64,000 nt of DNA, taken from the NCBI RefSeq assembly GCF_003933245.1, contig NZ_QUSX01000001.1:496001-560000 (forward strand). Reading direction: 5' to 3'. Shown one piece after another: positions 26,542-35,006 of the stretch. The DNA comes from Maribacter algicola. Its GTDB lineage: Bacteria > Bacteroidota > Bacteroidia > Flavobacteriales > Flavobacteriaceae. Numbering within the stretch: position 1 is the first letter of the stretch; every line of letters starts with the position of its first letter. Under the pieces are notes generated by a model that worked only from the letters and a program-made list of their open reading frames with translations, searched no databases and was not told where the DNA came from. The position numbers were made by a program, and so were the translations under genes.

Positions 26542-27813
26542 TTACTGCTTATAGACAACCCCTTCCTTCATCACGAAAGTAACTTCTTCCAATGTGTCCA
26601 CATGTTGCAATGGATTTTCATCCACGGCCACAATATCCGCTATAAAACCTTCCTTTATCTGCCCCAAATTATCCATCCCCAAAAGATTGGCATTGGTGAT
26701 GGTTGCCGATTGCAATGTTTCAAGTATAGGCATCCCAGCCCGGTGCATATACCCAAACTCTTTACCATTTTCCCCATGTGGCGAAACCCCTGAATCCGTT
26801 CCAAAGGCAATGGGAACCCCTTTTTTATAAGCTTTGGCAAAGGTTTTCTCTGAATAGGGCCCGATCTCCAACGCCTTCTTGGCGACGACAGGGGGAAAAT
26901 ATCCCGGTATTTTAGCCAAGCGAGCCGCTTCCTGACCCGCTGAAATCGTGGGAACCAAATAGGTATTATATTGAATCATAAGATCCATGGTTTCTTCGGA
27001 CATCAACGTTCCGTGCTCAATGGTCTTAATTCCCCCTTTTATGGCCCGCTGCATCCCCTCATCACCATGTGCGTGGGCGGCGGTCAACATTCCATAGTCA
27101 TTGGCCGTATCCGTAATCGCCTTTACTTCCTCTATGGTAAACTGTGGATTTTGTCCATTTTTTGCCACACTTAGTACACCTCCCGTGGCGGTAATCTTGA
27201 TAACATCAGCTCCATTTTTGTAGCGTTGGCGAACCGCCTTTCTGCCGTCTTCCGGCGAGTTTACAACTCCCTCCTTGGGTCCCGGGTCCCCCATGAGGTC
27301 ATCCCTGGTACCGTTGGTGGGATCCGCATGGCCACCTGTAGTTGCGATCGATTTACCTGCGGTAAATATTCTTGGCCCTATAATGGTACCTTTATTGATT
27401 GCATTTCTGAGGGCAATGTTCACCCCCGAACCTCCCAAATCACGTACCGTGGTAAATCCGGCCATCAAGGTTTTCTTAGCGTAAATCGTAGATTGAAAGG
27501 CCACGTCTGCTTCATTTTTGGTAAATCGCTCCAAATATCTGGATGGGCTAGATTCACTTTCAATATGAACGTGCATATCAATAAACCCGGGCAAGATGGT
27601 CTTTGATTTTAAATCCACTACCTTATCGGCATTGGTGCCTGAAACAAAGCCGTTTCGGATGCTTTTTATCAATCCGTCGGAAACAACAATAGTCCTTTCT
27701 TCAAGTAGCTTGCCAGATGCAACATCCAGAATATATCCACATTGGAGATAGGTGTCCTGGGCACTTAAAAAGGCAGTGCCCAAAAAAAGTAAAATGAATG
27801 GCAGGTTTTTCAT
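26542..27813 (-). CDS. Exported amidohydrolase, imidazolonepropionase/prolidase-like
   Basis: The ATG at 27813 gives MKNLPFILLFLGTAFLSAQ, a signal peptide; a TTG two codons upstream is not needed. The 423-residue protein shows all metal-centre motifs of the amidohydrolase fold: DMHVHIES (first two His), ADVIKITATGG (bridging Lys), TAAHAHG, KTIEHGT and FGTDSGVSPHG (catalytic Asp). Such exported enzymes hydrolyse cyclic amides or X-Pro-like dipeptides; the exact substrate cannot be read from the sequence. The small hypothetical gene at 26520 follows in the same unit. Confidence 0.9.
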   Translation of the reverse strand: MKNLPFILLFLGTAFLSAQDTYLQCGYILDVASGKLLEERTIVVSDGLIKSIRNGFVSGTNADKVVDLKSKTILPGFIDMHVHIESESSPSRYLERFTKNEADVAFQSTIYAKKTLMAGFTTVRDLGGSGVNIALRNAINKGTIIGPRIFTAGKSIATTGGHADPTNGTRDDLMGDPGPKEGVVNSPEDGRKAVRQRYKNGADVIKITATGGVLSVAKNGQNPQFTIEEVKAITDTANDYGMLTAAHAHGDEGMQRAIKGGIKTIEHGTLMSEETMDLMIQYNTYLVPTISAGQEAARLAKIPGYFPPVVAKKALEIGPYSEKTFAKAYKKGVPIAFGTDSGVSPHGENGKEFGYMHRAGMPILETLQSATITNANLLGMDNLGQIKEGFIADIVAVDENPLQHVDTLEEVTFVMKEGVVYKQ

Positions 27814-27887
27814 AGGCAAGAGATTCTACATTAAATAAGTGGAAATATAGCCATATTTCCCCTTATAAACATTCATAACCTATGAAA

Positions 27888-28904
27888 TCATTTTCTGATT
27901 TTTTGTTCCCAATCCCAGGCGGATTTCATGGCCTCATCCAATGAATATTTTGATTTCCAACCAAGTACATTATTGGCCTTGGTCGTGTCCGCATAGGCCG
28001 AAGTGATATCTCCAGGTCTTCTACCTACTATTTTGTAATTCAGTTTTTCACCAGAAACCCTTTCAAAACTATGAATTACTTCTAGGACCGAACTTCCCTT
28101 TCCAGTACCTACATTAAAGACTTCATAATTTTGGCTGTTCTTTGATGCCAATAAGCGCTCCAAAGCCACGACATGGGCCTTTGCCAAATCCACAACATAG
28201 ATATAGTCCCTAATACAGGTACCATCTTCCGTGGGATAATCATCTCCAAAAACAGCTAGTTCCTTTCTAAGCCCTACTCCGGTTTGCGTTATAAATGGCA
28301 CTAGGTTCTGTGGCACACCTATTGGCAATTCGCCAATTTCAGAGCTAGGATGGGCGCCCATAGGGTTAAAATATCGAAGTGCAATGGCTTTTAAATGTGG
28401 GGTTACCTTGCAGGTATCCCTAATAATTTCCTCCCCAATCTGCTTGGTATTTCCATACGGAGATTCGGCCTCCTTAACCGGAGCATTTTCGGAAATAGGC
28501 ATTTTATCAGCTTGGCCATAAACGGTACAGGAGGAACTGAAAATGAAATTAGCCTTGTTCTTTTTACTTAGCTCCTTTAATATATAAATAAGAGCGCCAA
28601 TATTATTCTCATAATACAGCAAAGGCTTCTCCACGCTTTCCCCTACAGCCTTGGAAGCCGCAAAGTGTATAACACCTTCTATATCCTGATTTCTTTGAAA
28701 AAAGTCTTCAACCTTGTCCCTGTCCTTTAAATCCAACTTCTCAAAAATTGGTTTTATTCCGGTTATTTTTTCTATACCATCAAGTACCTTTTCATCGGCA
28801 TTGGAACAATCGTCTATGATTATAACCTCAAATCCTTTGTCTTGCAGTTCTACTACCGTATGGGAACCTATAAAACCAAGTCCACCGGTTACTAATATTT
28901 TCAT
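27888..28904 (-). CDS. galE: UDP-glucose 4-epimerase
   Basis: GalE interconverts UDP-glucose and UDP-galactose with bound NAD. The 338-residue protein has the Rossmann motif TGGLGFIGSH at residues 6-15, IIDDCSN, FAASKAVGES, the catalytic SSSCTVYG and YGNTK pair (Tyr-x3-Lys), and the LRYFNPMGAHPS segment of GalE. It is the second gene after the aminotransferase on the same strand, 43 bases downstream, and probably supplies galactose units for surface polysaccharide. Confidence 0.95.
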   Translation of the reverse strand: MKILVTGGLGFIGSHTVVELQDKGFEVIIIDDCSNADEKVLDGIEKITGIKPIFEKLDLKDRDKVEDFFQRNQDIEGVIHFAASKAVGESVEKPLLYYENNIGALIYILKELSKKNKANFIFSSSCTVYGQADKMPISENAPVKEAESPYGNTKQIGEEIIRDTCKVTPHLKAIALRYFNPMGAHPSSEIGELPIGVPQNLVPFITQTGVGLRKELAVFGDDYPTEDGTCIRDYIYVVDLAKAHVVALERLLASKNSQNYEVFNVGTGKGSSVLEVIHSFERVSGEKLNYKIVGRRPGDITSAYADTTKANNVLGWKSKYSLDEAMKSAWDWEQKIRK

Positions 28905-28947
28905 TTCGATTATTTTAAATACCCTCTAAATGTAAGCACCAATTAAC

Positions 28948-30102
28948 CTATCCATTAATATACTCGATGACCTTATTGGTAATAAAGGCGATTTGTTCAT
29001 CATCTAGTTCTGTATGCATGGGAAGGGAAATAACTTCGTTCACTAATTGGTTGGTTACCATAAAATCGGCTTCCTTATATCGTTCATCCAAATAGGCTTT
29101 TTGTCGATGTAAAGGAATGGGGTAATAGATTCCGCATGGAATATCGTTTTCCGCCAAAAACCTGACCAGACCATCTCGCTTACCACTGGTAATTCGTAAA
29201 GTATACTGATGGAATACATGACAATCACAGGTATCACAAATACCCTCACAAGAATTGACAGTTTTTGGGAGTATAATGTCTTTCTGATTTTTTAAGGCCG
29301 CATTGTATTTCTTGGCCGCCGCCCTACGGGCATCACAATATCCGTTCAATTTTGGGAGTTTTGCCCTTAAAACTGCCGCCTGAATGGAATCCAACCTAGA
29401 ATTTACACCGATTACATCGTGGTGGTATCTTTCGTACATCCCATGGTTTACAATGCCCCTAAGGGTATGGGCTAAATCGTCATCATTGGTAAAAATGGCA
29501 CCTCCGTCCCCATAGCAGCCCAAATTTTTTGATGGAAAAAAGGAAGTAGCTCCCACGTGCCCTATGGTACCCGCCATTTTTTTGGTTCCATTTGCCGATA
29601 AATATTTTGCGCCAATCGCTTGGGCATTGTCTTCAATTACATACAGATTATGCTTATGGGCCAAAGCCATAATAGCATCCATATTGGCACATTGGCCAAA
29701 AAGATGAACAGGGACTATAGCTTTTGTTTTTGAGGTAATTGCCTTCTCAACGGCATCAATATCAATATTGAAGGTCTCCTTATCCACATCTACCAAAACG
29801 GGCGTAAGTTGCAATAAGGCTATCACCTCCACTGTGGCCGCGAACGTAAAATCAGCCGTAATTACTTCATCCCCTGGTTTCAAATCAAGCCCCATCATGG
29901 CAATTTGTAAGGCATCGGTACCATTCGCACATGGGATTACATGTTTTACGCCAAGATATGTCTCCAACTCCTTTTGAAAGGCATGTACTTCAGGCCCATT
30001 TATAAAAGACGTGGATTCCAATATTTGGAAAATTGACGCATTGACTTGTTCCTTTATTTCCTGATACTGACCGCCAAGGTCAACCATCTGTATTTTTTTC
30101 AT
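28948..30102 (-). CDS. DegT/DnrJ/EryC1-family sugar aminotransferase with a cysteine cluster
   Basis: These PLP enzymes aminate keto-sugars of nucleotide sugars for surface polysaccharides. The 384-residue protein shows the substrate and cofactor motifs CANGTDAL, ADFTFAAT, VIEDNAQAIGA and the PLP lysine Lys192 in FFPSKNLGCYGDGGA. The ending YPIPLHRQKAYL is typical. Unusual is C285-x3-C289-x2-C292-x-C294 (CEGICDTCDCHVFHQY) just before the HQYT motif, a site that looks like metal ligands. galE follows after 43 bases. A TATTTTTG element lies 24 bases upstream of the ATG. Confidence 0.93.
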   Translation of the reverse strand: MKKIQMVDLGGQYQEIKEQVNASIFQILESTSFINGPEVHAFQKELETYLGVKHVIPCANGTDALQIAMMGLDLKPGDEVITADFTFAATVEVIALLQLTPVLVDVDKETFNIDIDAVEKAITSKTKAIVPVHLFGQCANMDAIMALAHKHNLYVIEDNAQAIGAKYLSANGTKKMAGTIGHVGATSFFPSKNLGCYGDGGAIFTNDDDLAHTLRGIVNHGMYERYHHDVIGVNSRLDSIQAAVLRAKLPKLNGYCDARRAAAKKYNAALKNQKDIILPKTVNSCEGICDTCDCHVFHQYTLRITSGKRDGLVRFLAENDIPCGIYYPIPLHRQKAYLDERYKEADFMVTNQLVNEVISLPMHTELDDEQIAFITNKVIEYING

Positions 30103-30126
30103 TTTACGGTATTAGATGCACTAGGG

Positions 30127-30134
30127 CAAAAATA
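30127..30134 (-). promoter_or_regulatory. Possible -7 element of the aminotransferase-galE unit
   Basis: TATTTTTG on the minus strand matches TAnnTTTG and ends 24 bases before the ATG at 30102. No -33 box is clear. Confidence 0.35.
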
Positions 30135-30193
30135 CGAAACGTCCCATAATGATTTTCTTGAAAGAACCGTAATTTAGTCGCAAACAAATAAAT

Positions 30194-31432
30194 TTGCGCT
30201 ACATCTATTCCTTTGCTGTTTCTATAACATGGCAAATCCTAAAAATTATAGGGTTTGCCAATCCCAAGATTTCAAAATTTGTCAAAGGACGAAATATGGT
30301 CCTTGAAACCTTAAGAAATCATATTTCCAAAAGCGATCGGGTTATTTGGATTCATGCCGCATCCTTGGGAGAATATGAACAAGGATTGCCCATTTTGGAG
30401 CAGTTGAAATTAGCGTACCCCAACCATAAAGTCTTGCTGACCTTTTTTTCACCTTCCGGATATGAGGTTAAAAAGAATTCCTCGCCTGCCGATATCACCA
30501 CATACTTGCCTTTTGACATTCCTGGGAAAGTAAACTCCTTTTTGAATGCCGTTAGACCCGATATGGCGATTTTTATCAAATACGAGATTTGGCCCAACTA
30601 TCTTTTTGAATTGCATAAAAGGGCCATCCCTTCCATCCTGATTTCGGCTAGGTTCAGTCCCGACAAAATCTATTTTAAAAATTATGGAGGTTTTATGAGA
30701 GAGGCTCTTCGCAGCTTTTCACACCTATACGTGCAGGATAAACCATCCAAGGAACTACTTGACAAAATTGGAATAAAAAATGTAAGTATCGCCGGGGATA
30801 CACGTCTTGATAGAGTTGCGGAAATTCTAAAAAGAGACAACACCCTAGACGTAATCAGCTCTTTTTGTAAAGGGAAAAAGTGCCTTGTAGCAGGAAGCAC
30901 CTGGCCAGAGGACGAGCGGATACTCACCAACTATATTAATCATGCACCCAATGACCAAAAGTTCATCATTGCCCCCCATACCATAAAGGAAAGCCATATT
31001 CAAAGTCTTTGCCAGTCCATTGACAAAAAGACCGTTCTATATTCTAAAATTTCACTGGTACTTGAAAATGATGTTCAGGTTATAATCGTTGACACTATTG
31101 GGCTATTGACCAAAATATACAGTTATGCGTCCATAGCGTATGTGGGTGGCGGATTTGCCACAGGCCTTCATAACACTCTGGAACCTGCTGTTTTTGGAAT
31201 TCCCGTTGTAGTAGGCCCAAAATATCAAGGTTTTCTTGAAGCAGAACAACTGGTCCAATTGGGAGGTATACTTCCAATACAAGATAAAGAGGAGTTTAAT
31301 AATAGTATCAATCGATTATTTAAAGACCCCCAAGAACGTAAGAGCATCGGAGAAATCAATTCACAATATATCTTAAATAATAAAGGGGCAAGCGTCCATA
31401 TCATGGCAGGGATACGTACATTATTAAAGTAA
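30194..31432 (+). CDS. waaA: 3-deoxy-D-manno-octulosonic acid (Kdo) transferase
   Basis: WaaA adds Kdo from CMP-Kdo to lipid A in inner-membrane LPS synthesis. Of the 412 residues, the N-terminal hydrophobic segment (YIYSFAVSITWQILKIIGFANP) anchors the protein; conserved motifs are IWIHAASLGEYEQGLP, LTFFSPSGYE, ISARFSPD, AGSTWPEDE and AYVGGGFATGLHNTLEPA. The frame requires a TTG start at 30194; the next in-frame ATG (30296) would remove the anchor. A TAAATTTG promoter-like element (30189-30196) overlaps this TTG, so the start or promoter needs care. A lipoprotein gene follows after 16 bases. Confidence 0.92.
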   Translation: MRYIYSFAVSITWQILKIIGFANPKISKFVKGRNMVLETLRNHISKSDRVIWIHAASLGEYEQGLPILEQLKLAYPNHKVLLTFFSPSGYEVKKNSSPADITTYLPFDIPGKVNSFLNAVRPDMAIFIKYEIWPNYLFELHKRAIPSILISARFSPDKIYFKNYGGFMREALRSFSHLYVQDKPSKELLDKIGIKNVSIAGDTRLDRVAEILKRDNTLDVISSFCKGKKCLVAGSTWPEDERILTNYINHAPNDQKFIIAPHTIKESHIQSLCQSIDKKTVLYSKISLVLENDVQVIIVDTIGLLTKIYSYASIAYVGGGFATGLHNTLEPAVFGIPVVVGPKYQGFLEAEQLVQLGGILPIQDKEEFNNSINRLFKDPQERKSIGEINSQYILNNKGASVHIMAGIRTLLK

Positions 31433-31448
31433 TCAATGCCTAAAACAG

Positions 31449-31703
31449 ATGAGAAACCCAAAAATCATCTACTCTTTGCTACTAGCCATCACCCTTTCTT
31501 CTTGTTGGGATTCATTTGTAAATACCAGGGAAAACAAAAATCAAGAAACCCAGAAGAAAATAGACTCCATCAAAATGAATCCTGACTCATTGAGACGTCC
31601 CCTTAAAAAACAAAATAGGCCCAAGGGAAACAAAGCTTTGGACACTTTAAAACCCGGAATAGCAATGGTATTCTTTCCTGTAAAGGAAATAAACAAAAGT
31701 TAG
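31449..31703 (+). CDS. Small lipoprotein, 84 residues
   Basis: The protein has a signal peptide with the lipobox TLSSC (Cys19). The mature 66 residues are highly charged (Lys/Asn/Asp-rich: NTRENKNQETQKKIDSIKMN) and end in a hydrophobic IAMVFFPVKEI. No family is recognised. The gene starts 16 bases after waaA and is likely co-transcribed, so an envelope role is plausible. Confidence 0.6.
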   Translation: MRNPKIIYSLLLAITLSSCWDSFVNTRENKNQETQKKIDSIKMNPDSLRRPLKKQNRPKGNKALDTLKPGIAMVFFPVKEINKS

Positions 31704-31917
31704 CTGCACGTAAAGTTTCAGTTTTTAACAGAGGATTTTTCTCTCTTGGTCGAATTAACCGCCTGTTTTTCAGAATCTTTATCTCAAAATCGGTATATTG
31801 TATTAAAGTTCCCCTGAGCTAGACCTGGAGGAATTGAAAACAAACGTTAATTTTTACTGCTACCAAGGGTTGATGTATATCAATCCCAGTTATCGAGTAA
31901 ACAACACTATTAGGATT

Positions 31918-32049
31918 ATGGAACAGGAACTTTCTTTTGGAGTGAAACTCCTCAATGGATTTTTAAAACTTATGATTGCTTGCCTAATTGGTATATTGGT
32001 CGCAATCCCCATTGCATTGATTTTAGATTGGTTAGGTATTATCGATTAG
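31918..32049 (+). CDS. Very small single-helix membrane protein, 43 residues
   Basis: The ATG at 31918 starts MEQELSFGVKLLNGFLKL, followed by a transmembrane helix (IACLIGILVAIPIALIL) and a short acidic end DWLGIID. The family is unknown. Support comes from the charge pattern, an intact frame and a terminator placed 25 bases after the stop. A longer reading from a TTG at 31834 lacks support. It is a small stand-alone transcript and may be a regulator or a subunit of an envelope complex. Confidence 0.5.
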   Translation: MEQELSFGVKLLNGFLKLMIACLIGILVAIPIALILDWLGIID

Positions 32050-32073
32050 TATGAACAGATAAAATAGTTATAG

Positions 32074-32103
32074 GATGTGTATCTAAGGGTGCACATCTTT
32101 TTT
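32074..32103 (+). terminator. Terminator after the 43-residue membrane protein
   Basis: GATGTG and CACATC pair across a 12-base loop and are followed by six T (32098-32103). Confidence 0.6.
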
Positions 32104-32279
32104 AGTTTAAAAAATCGACCAATAGTCTGCTTTTATCGATATAAAGTAACGATTCAAAATTCAAGGACTACAAAATTATGCCCCTAGACCACGCTAAAAC
32201 CCCACTACACAACAACGCCTACAATTAAAAGGTAGATTTCACGTACTTTATAATAAATAACTTTAAAGTAGGTAATGTT

Positions 32280-32402
32280 ATGAACCATTTATCATTTAAA
32301 ACCGGGGTTGACGCGTACTTGTCAGTTCTGATTATCGCAATGAACGCCTTTTTGGCCGTAGTTGCCGTAGGATCCTTATTGGCCTTGTTTGGCTTAATTT
32401 AA
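32280..32402 (+). CDS. Very small single-helix membrane protein, 40 residues
   Basis: The ATG at 32280 opens a 40-residue frame (stop 32400-32402). It reads MNHLSFKTGVDAYLSVLII, then a Leu/Val/Ala-rich transmembrane stretch (AFLAVVAVGSLLALFGLI) at the very end. GGTAATG lies just before the start. A strong terminator follows 43 bases after the stop. No family is recognised. Its size and isolation match the 43-residue gene upstream, although the sequences differ. Experimental proof of translation would be needed. Confidence 0.5.
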   Translation: MNHLSFKTGVDAYLSVLIIAMNAFLAVVAVGSLLALFGLI

Positions 32403-32443
32403 ACCTTCTAAATTTCCAATTATAGATTAAAATCTACGATTAG

Positions 32444-32476
32444 CAAAAAAACCCTCCAAATTGGAGGGTTTTTTTT
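32444..32476. terminator. Bidirectional terminator after the 40-residue gene
   Basis: CCCTCCAA pairs with TTGGAGGG, flanked by seven A before and eight T after, so it works on either strand. Confidence 0.85.
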
Positions 32477-32657
32477 GTTAGCTTCCCATTATACCCCATT
32501 GAACTTTCCAAAAACTATAGCCTAAACCAAAACAAAATTCTGATTGTAAGTAAGTTGTAATACAGCTACAAATAAGAATATTAAATGCTCTTACATACAT
32601 AGCTATTGACAAGTTTATTTTATAATTTAGTTTTCCCCTAAGGTTGATTATGACGGT

Positions 32658-34481
32658 TTGAAAAAAAACTCCAAAATATTCGTTTTTGTTTTTATTGCGA
32701 TTCACACATTTGCTTTTTCGCAAAAACAGAAAAATGATAGCATAATCGAATATTTAAATCGTATTGAAAAGTTGGTTTCAGAAACTAAAAATCAAAACAA
32801 ATATGATGAAATCAACAAATTGACCTCTATGAAGGATAATGCTTCTGGCAAAGAAAAAGCGGATATCCTACTTCAATTATGTCATCTATATAAATATAGA
32901 AATATTGACATAGCCAAAAACTACAATAAAGAAGCATTGGCTGTATCTGAGGATATCAATTATCAAAATGGCATCTACAAAGCCAAATATAATTTGGCTT
33001 ATCTCATGTTCATACAAGGTGATTTCAATCGTTCAATGGAAGTCATTAAGGGTTTGGAAAAGGCAATAAATTACAAGCAATACCCAGAAACCTACGCGGA
33101 ATTTGAAACCATAAAATCCGATATATACACGGAAAAGGGGGAATATGACAAAGCACTGGAAACAGGTCTCAAACTTTTGGACATTTCAGAAAACACCAAT
33201 AATAAATTCATATTATCAAAGGCACACGCCGCTTTATCCCATTATTACCTTCGATTGGAAAATTATCAAAAAGCCCTAGAGCATTGTCTAAAAGGTTTGG
33301 ATTTCATTATTAAACAAAAGGACAACCACTATATTTTTCAAAAAGTGGATGAAATAGCAAGGATGTCCGCAAAGCTGGGAGACAAAGAAGCCGCCTTAAA
33401 AGCATACAATTTCTATTTAAAATTGGAAAAAGAACTATACTCCCCTGGAAGTTATATACAAAGCGTCGTGTATATGAACATGGCAGACATCTATCTTTCC
33501 AATGGCGAATATGAACGTTCCAAAAACTATTTGGACCGATCAATAAGCATGATAATGGCAAACAACTACAGGTTTCGGCTGCCAAGGGCTCTTTTAATCC
33601 AAGCCGAACTCTATCTAAAGACCAGAGATACCTTAAGCGCTATATTAACCTATGAAAAAAGTATAGATGCTGCGGAAAATATCAACGCTTTTGACGTAAT
33701 AAAATCCAACAGTCTAATTTTAATGGATCTTTATAACAAAGTAGGTAGGCCCGATAAAGTTAATGAAAATAAGACCTTGTACGACGCTATTAAAGACTCA
33801 CTGTTCAACAATGAGAAAGAGCAACGCATAGTTATCCTAGAGGCCCGAAGAAAGATTAAAGAGGCCGGATTAAGACAACAGGCGCTTGAATTGGAGAATA
33901 TTTCGCAAAGAGCTGAACTAACCTCCATTATAACTGTGCTGCTATCAATTCTAGTAATTGGATTCTTTGGGGTTGTGGCCTATGTAAAATTCAAGGAAAA
34001 AAACAAAGTTATTTATAGGAGGACTATTGAAAATCTTGAGACACAACTAAAAGCACAAAACAAAAATATTCCCATTAGACCATTAAATGTCAAAACTGAA
34101 GACAAAACAAATAATACTTTAGACGACAATGTAAAGTATATAATATTAAAAAGGTTAAAAAAATTGGAAGAGGAACTCTTCTTTATTGATTCCAGTTGTA
34201 ACCTACATCAGTTATCAGAAAAACTTAAAACCAATCCCAAATATCTATCGCAAGTTATAAACATTGAAAAAGGCTCCAATTTTAATAATTATATAAATGA
34301 GCTTAGAATAAATTACTTATTAACAAGACTGGTACAGGATGAAGAATTTAGGCAAAGAAAATTAAGTTATATCGCCTCATCCATAGGATATAACAATCTA
34401 AACACCTTCAACGCAGCCTTCAAGAAAAGACAGGGAATCCTACCGTCCTATTTCATTAAGAAATTAAATGAAGAAGCATAA
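32658..34481 (+). CDS. Membrane-bound TPR / AraC-type transcriptional regulator
   Basis: The start is TTG at 32658: an ATG eight bases upstream is out of frame, and the reading starts MKKNSKIFVFVFIAIHTFAFSQ, a signal peptide. Residues about 50-400 are helical repeats typical of TPR (for example YDKALETGLKLLDISENTN, YQKALEHCLKGLDF). One transmembrane helix (ITVLLSILVIGFFGVVAYV, about 423-441) leads to a cytoplasmic linker and an AraC-type DNA-binding domain (about 510-600: LHQLSEKLKTNPKYLSQVI, LSYIASSIGYNNLNTFN). The TPR part probably senses a periplasmic signal. It is a single gene, convergent with the SusCD pair, and may control it. Confidence 0.85.
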   Translation: MKKNSKIFVFVFIAIHTFAFSQKQKNDSIIEYLNRIEKLVSETKNQNKYDEINKLTSMKDNASGKEKADILLQLCHLYKYRNIDIAKNYNKEALAVSEDINYQNGIYKAKYNLAYLMFIQGDFNRSMEVIKGLEKAINYKQYPETYAEFETIKSDIYTEKGEYDKALETGLKLLDISENTNNKFILSKAHAALSHYYLRLENYQKALEHCLKGLDFIIKQKDNHYIFQKVDEIARMSAKLGDKEAALKAYNFYLKLEKELYSPGSYIQSVVYMNMADIYLSNGEYERSKNYLDRSISMIMANNYRFRLPRALLIQAELYLKTRDTLSAILTYEKSIDAAENINAFDVIKSNSLILMDLYNKVGRPDKVNENKTLYDAIKDSLFNNEKEQRIVILEARRKIKEAGLRQQALELENISQRAELTSIITVLLSILVIGFFGVVAYVKFKEKNKVIYRRTIENLETQLKAQNKNIPIRPLNVKTEDKTNNTLDDNVKYIILKRLKKLEEELFFIDSSCNLHQLSEKLKTNPKYLSQVINIEKGSNFNNYINELRINYLLTRLVQDEEFRQRKLSYIASSIGYNNLNTFNAAFKKRQGILPSYFIKKLNEEA

Positions 34482-34510
34482 TAGTAGAAACCATTAATTA
34501 TAAAAATAGA

Positions 34511-34547
34511 AAAAGGTAGCAAGGTGAACCTGTACTACCTTCTTTTT
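34511..34547 (+). terminator. Terminator of the TPR/AraC regulator gene
   Basis: AAGGTAG (34513-34519) pairs with CTACCTT (34535-34541) with an inner AGGT-GA-ACCT hairpin, followed by TTTTT. It starts 30 bases after the stop codon. Confidence 0.75.
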
Positions 34548-34644
34548 GAAATTAAATAAACTAACTCTAACAATTTTGTAAACCTAATTACAGTGACAAT
34601 TTACACTAAAAATCAGCCACTTATGTTGTAAAGCGTGATTGAAT

Positions 34645-34668
34645 CTGTAAAATTCATGAATTTTACAG
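34645..34668. repeat. 24-bp perfect palindrome (copy 1 of a pair flanking susCD)
   Basis: CTGTAAAATTCA and its exact complement TGAATTTTACAG join at the centre. The core AAATTCATGAATTT recurs at 40156-40169 on the other side of the SusCD genes. A palindrome of this length suggests a dimeric regulator site or a structural role. Confidence 0.6.
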
Positions 34669-34934
34669 AGTAAGGACACAAATAATATATTAAAGAAATT
34701 TTCTTAACCTGACAAATAGATAATTAGTTTACAATCAACTTAATAACCATAGGTCCCAAATAATAATTCAGGTAGGAGTTATTACATAAATATTTAAGAA
34801 CTTGTTGCTTTGGATTGATTTCAAGAATAATAAAAAGATTTAGATTAAACCAATCAATAAACAAATGAAAAGGACTTATTTGAGAGCCACTATATAAATC
34901 TACTGATAAATATCATAGTAATTCAAGACAACAA

Positions 34935-34967
34935 AAAAGGCTCGAAGAAATAATTCTTCGAGCCTTT
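34935..34967 (-). terminator. Terminator of the SusCD operon
   Basis: AAAGGCTCGAAGAA pairs with TTCTTCGAGCCTTT around a four-base loop, with a T run on the minus-strand side. It lies 40 bases after the SusD stop codon. Confidence 0.9.
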
Positions 34968-35006
34968 ACTATTGATTTAATAAACTACTTACTTATAAAC
35001 ACTTTC

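Larger units (their letters stand above)
34482..35006. other. Intergenic region between two convergent genes
   Basis: These 525 bases hold terminators at both ends and a 24-bp perfect palindrome at 34645-34668. No convincing gene was seen on either strand. Confidence 0.6.

Noticed and set aside
32606..32626. TTGACA ... TATAAT pair resembling a sigma-70 promoter before the TPR/AraC regulator gene
   Set aside because: The spacer is only nine bases, against the 17 needed, and Bacteroidota use a different consensus.
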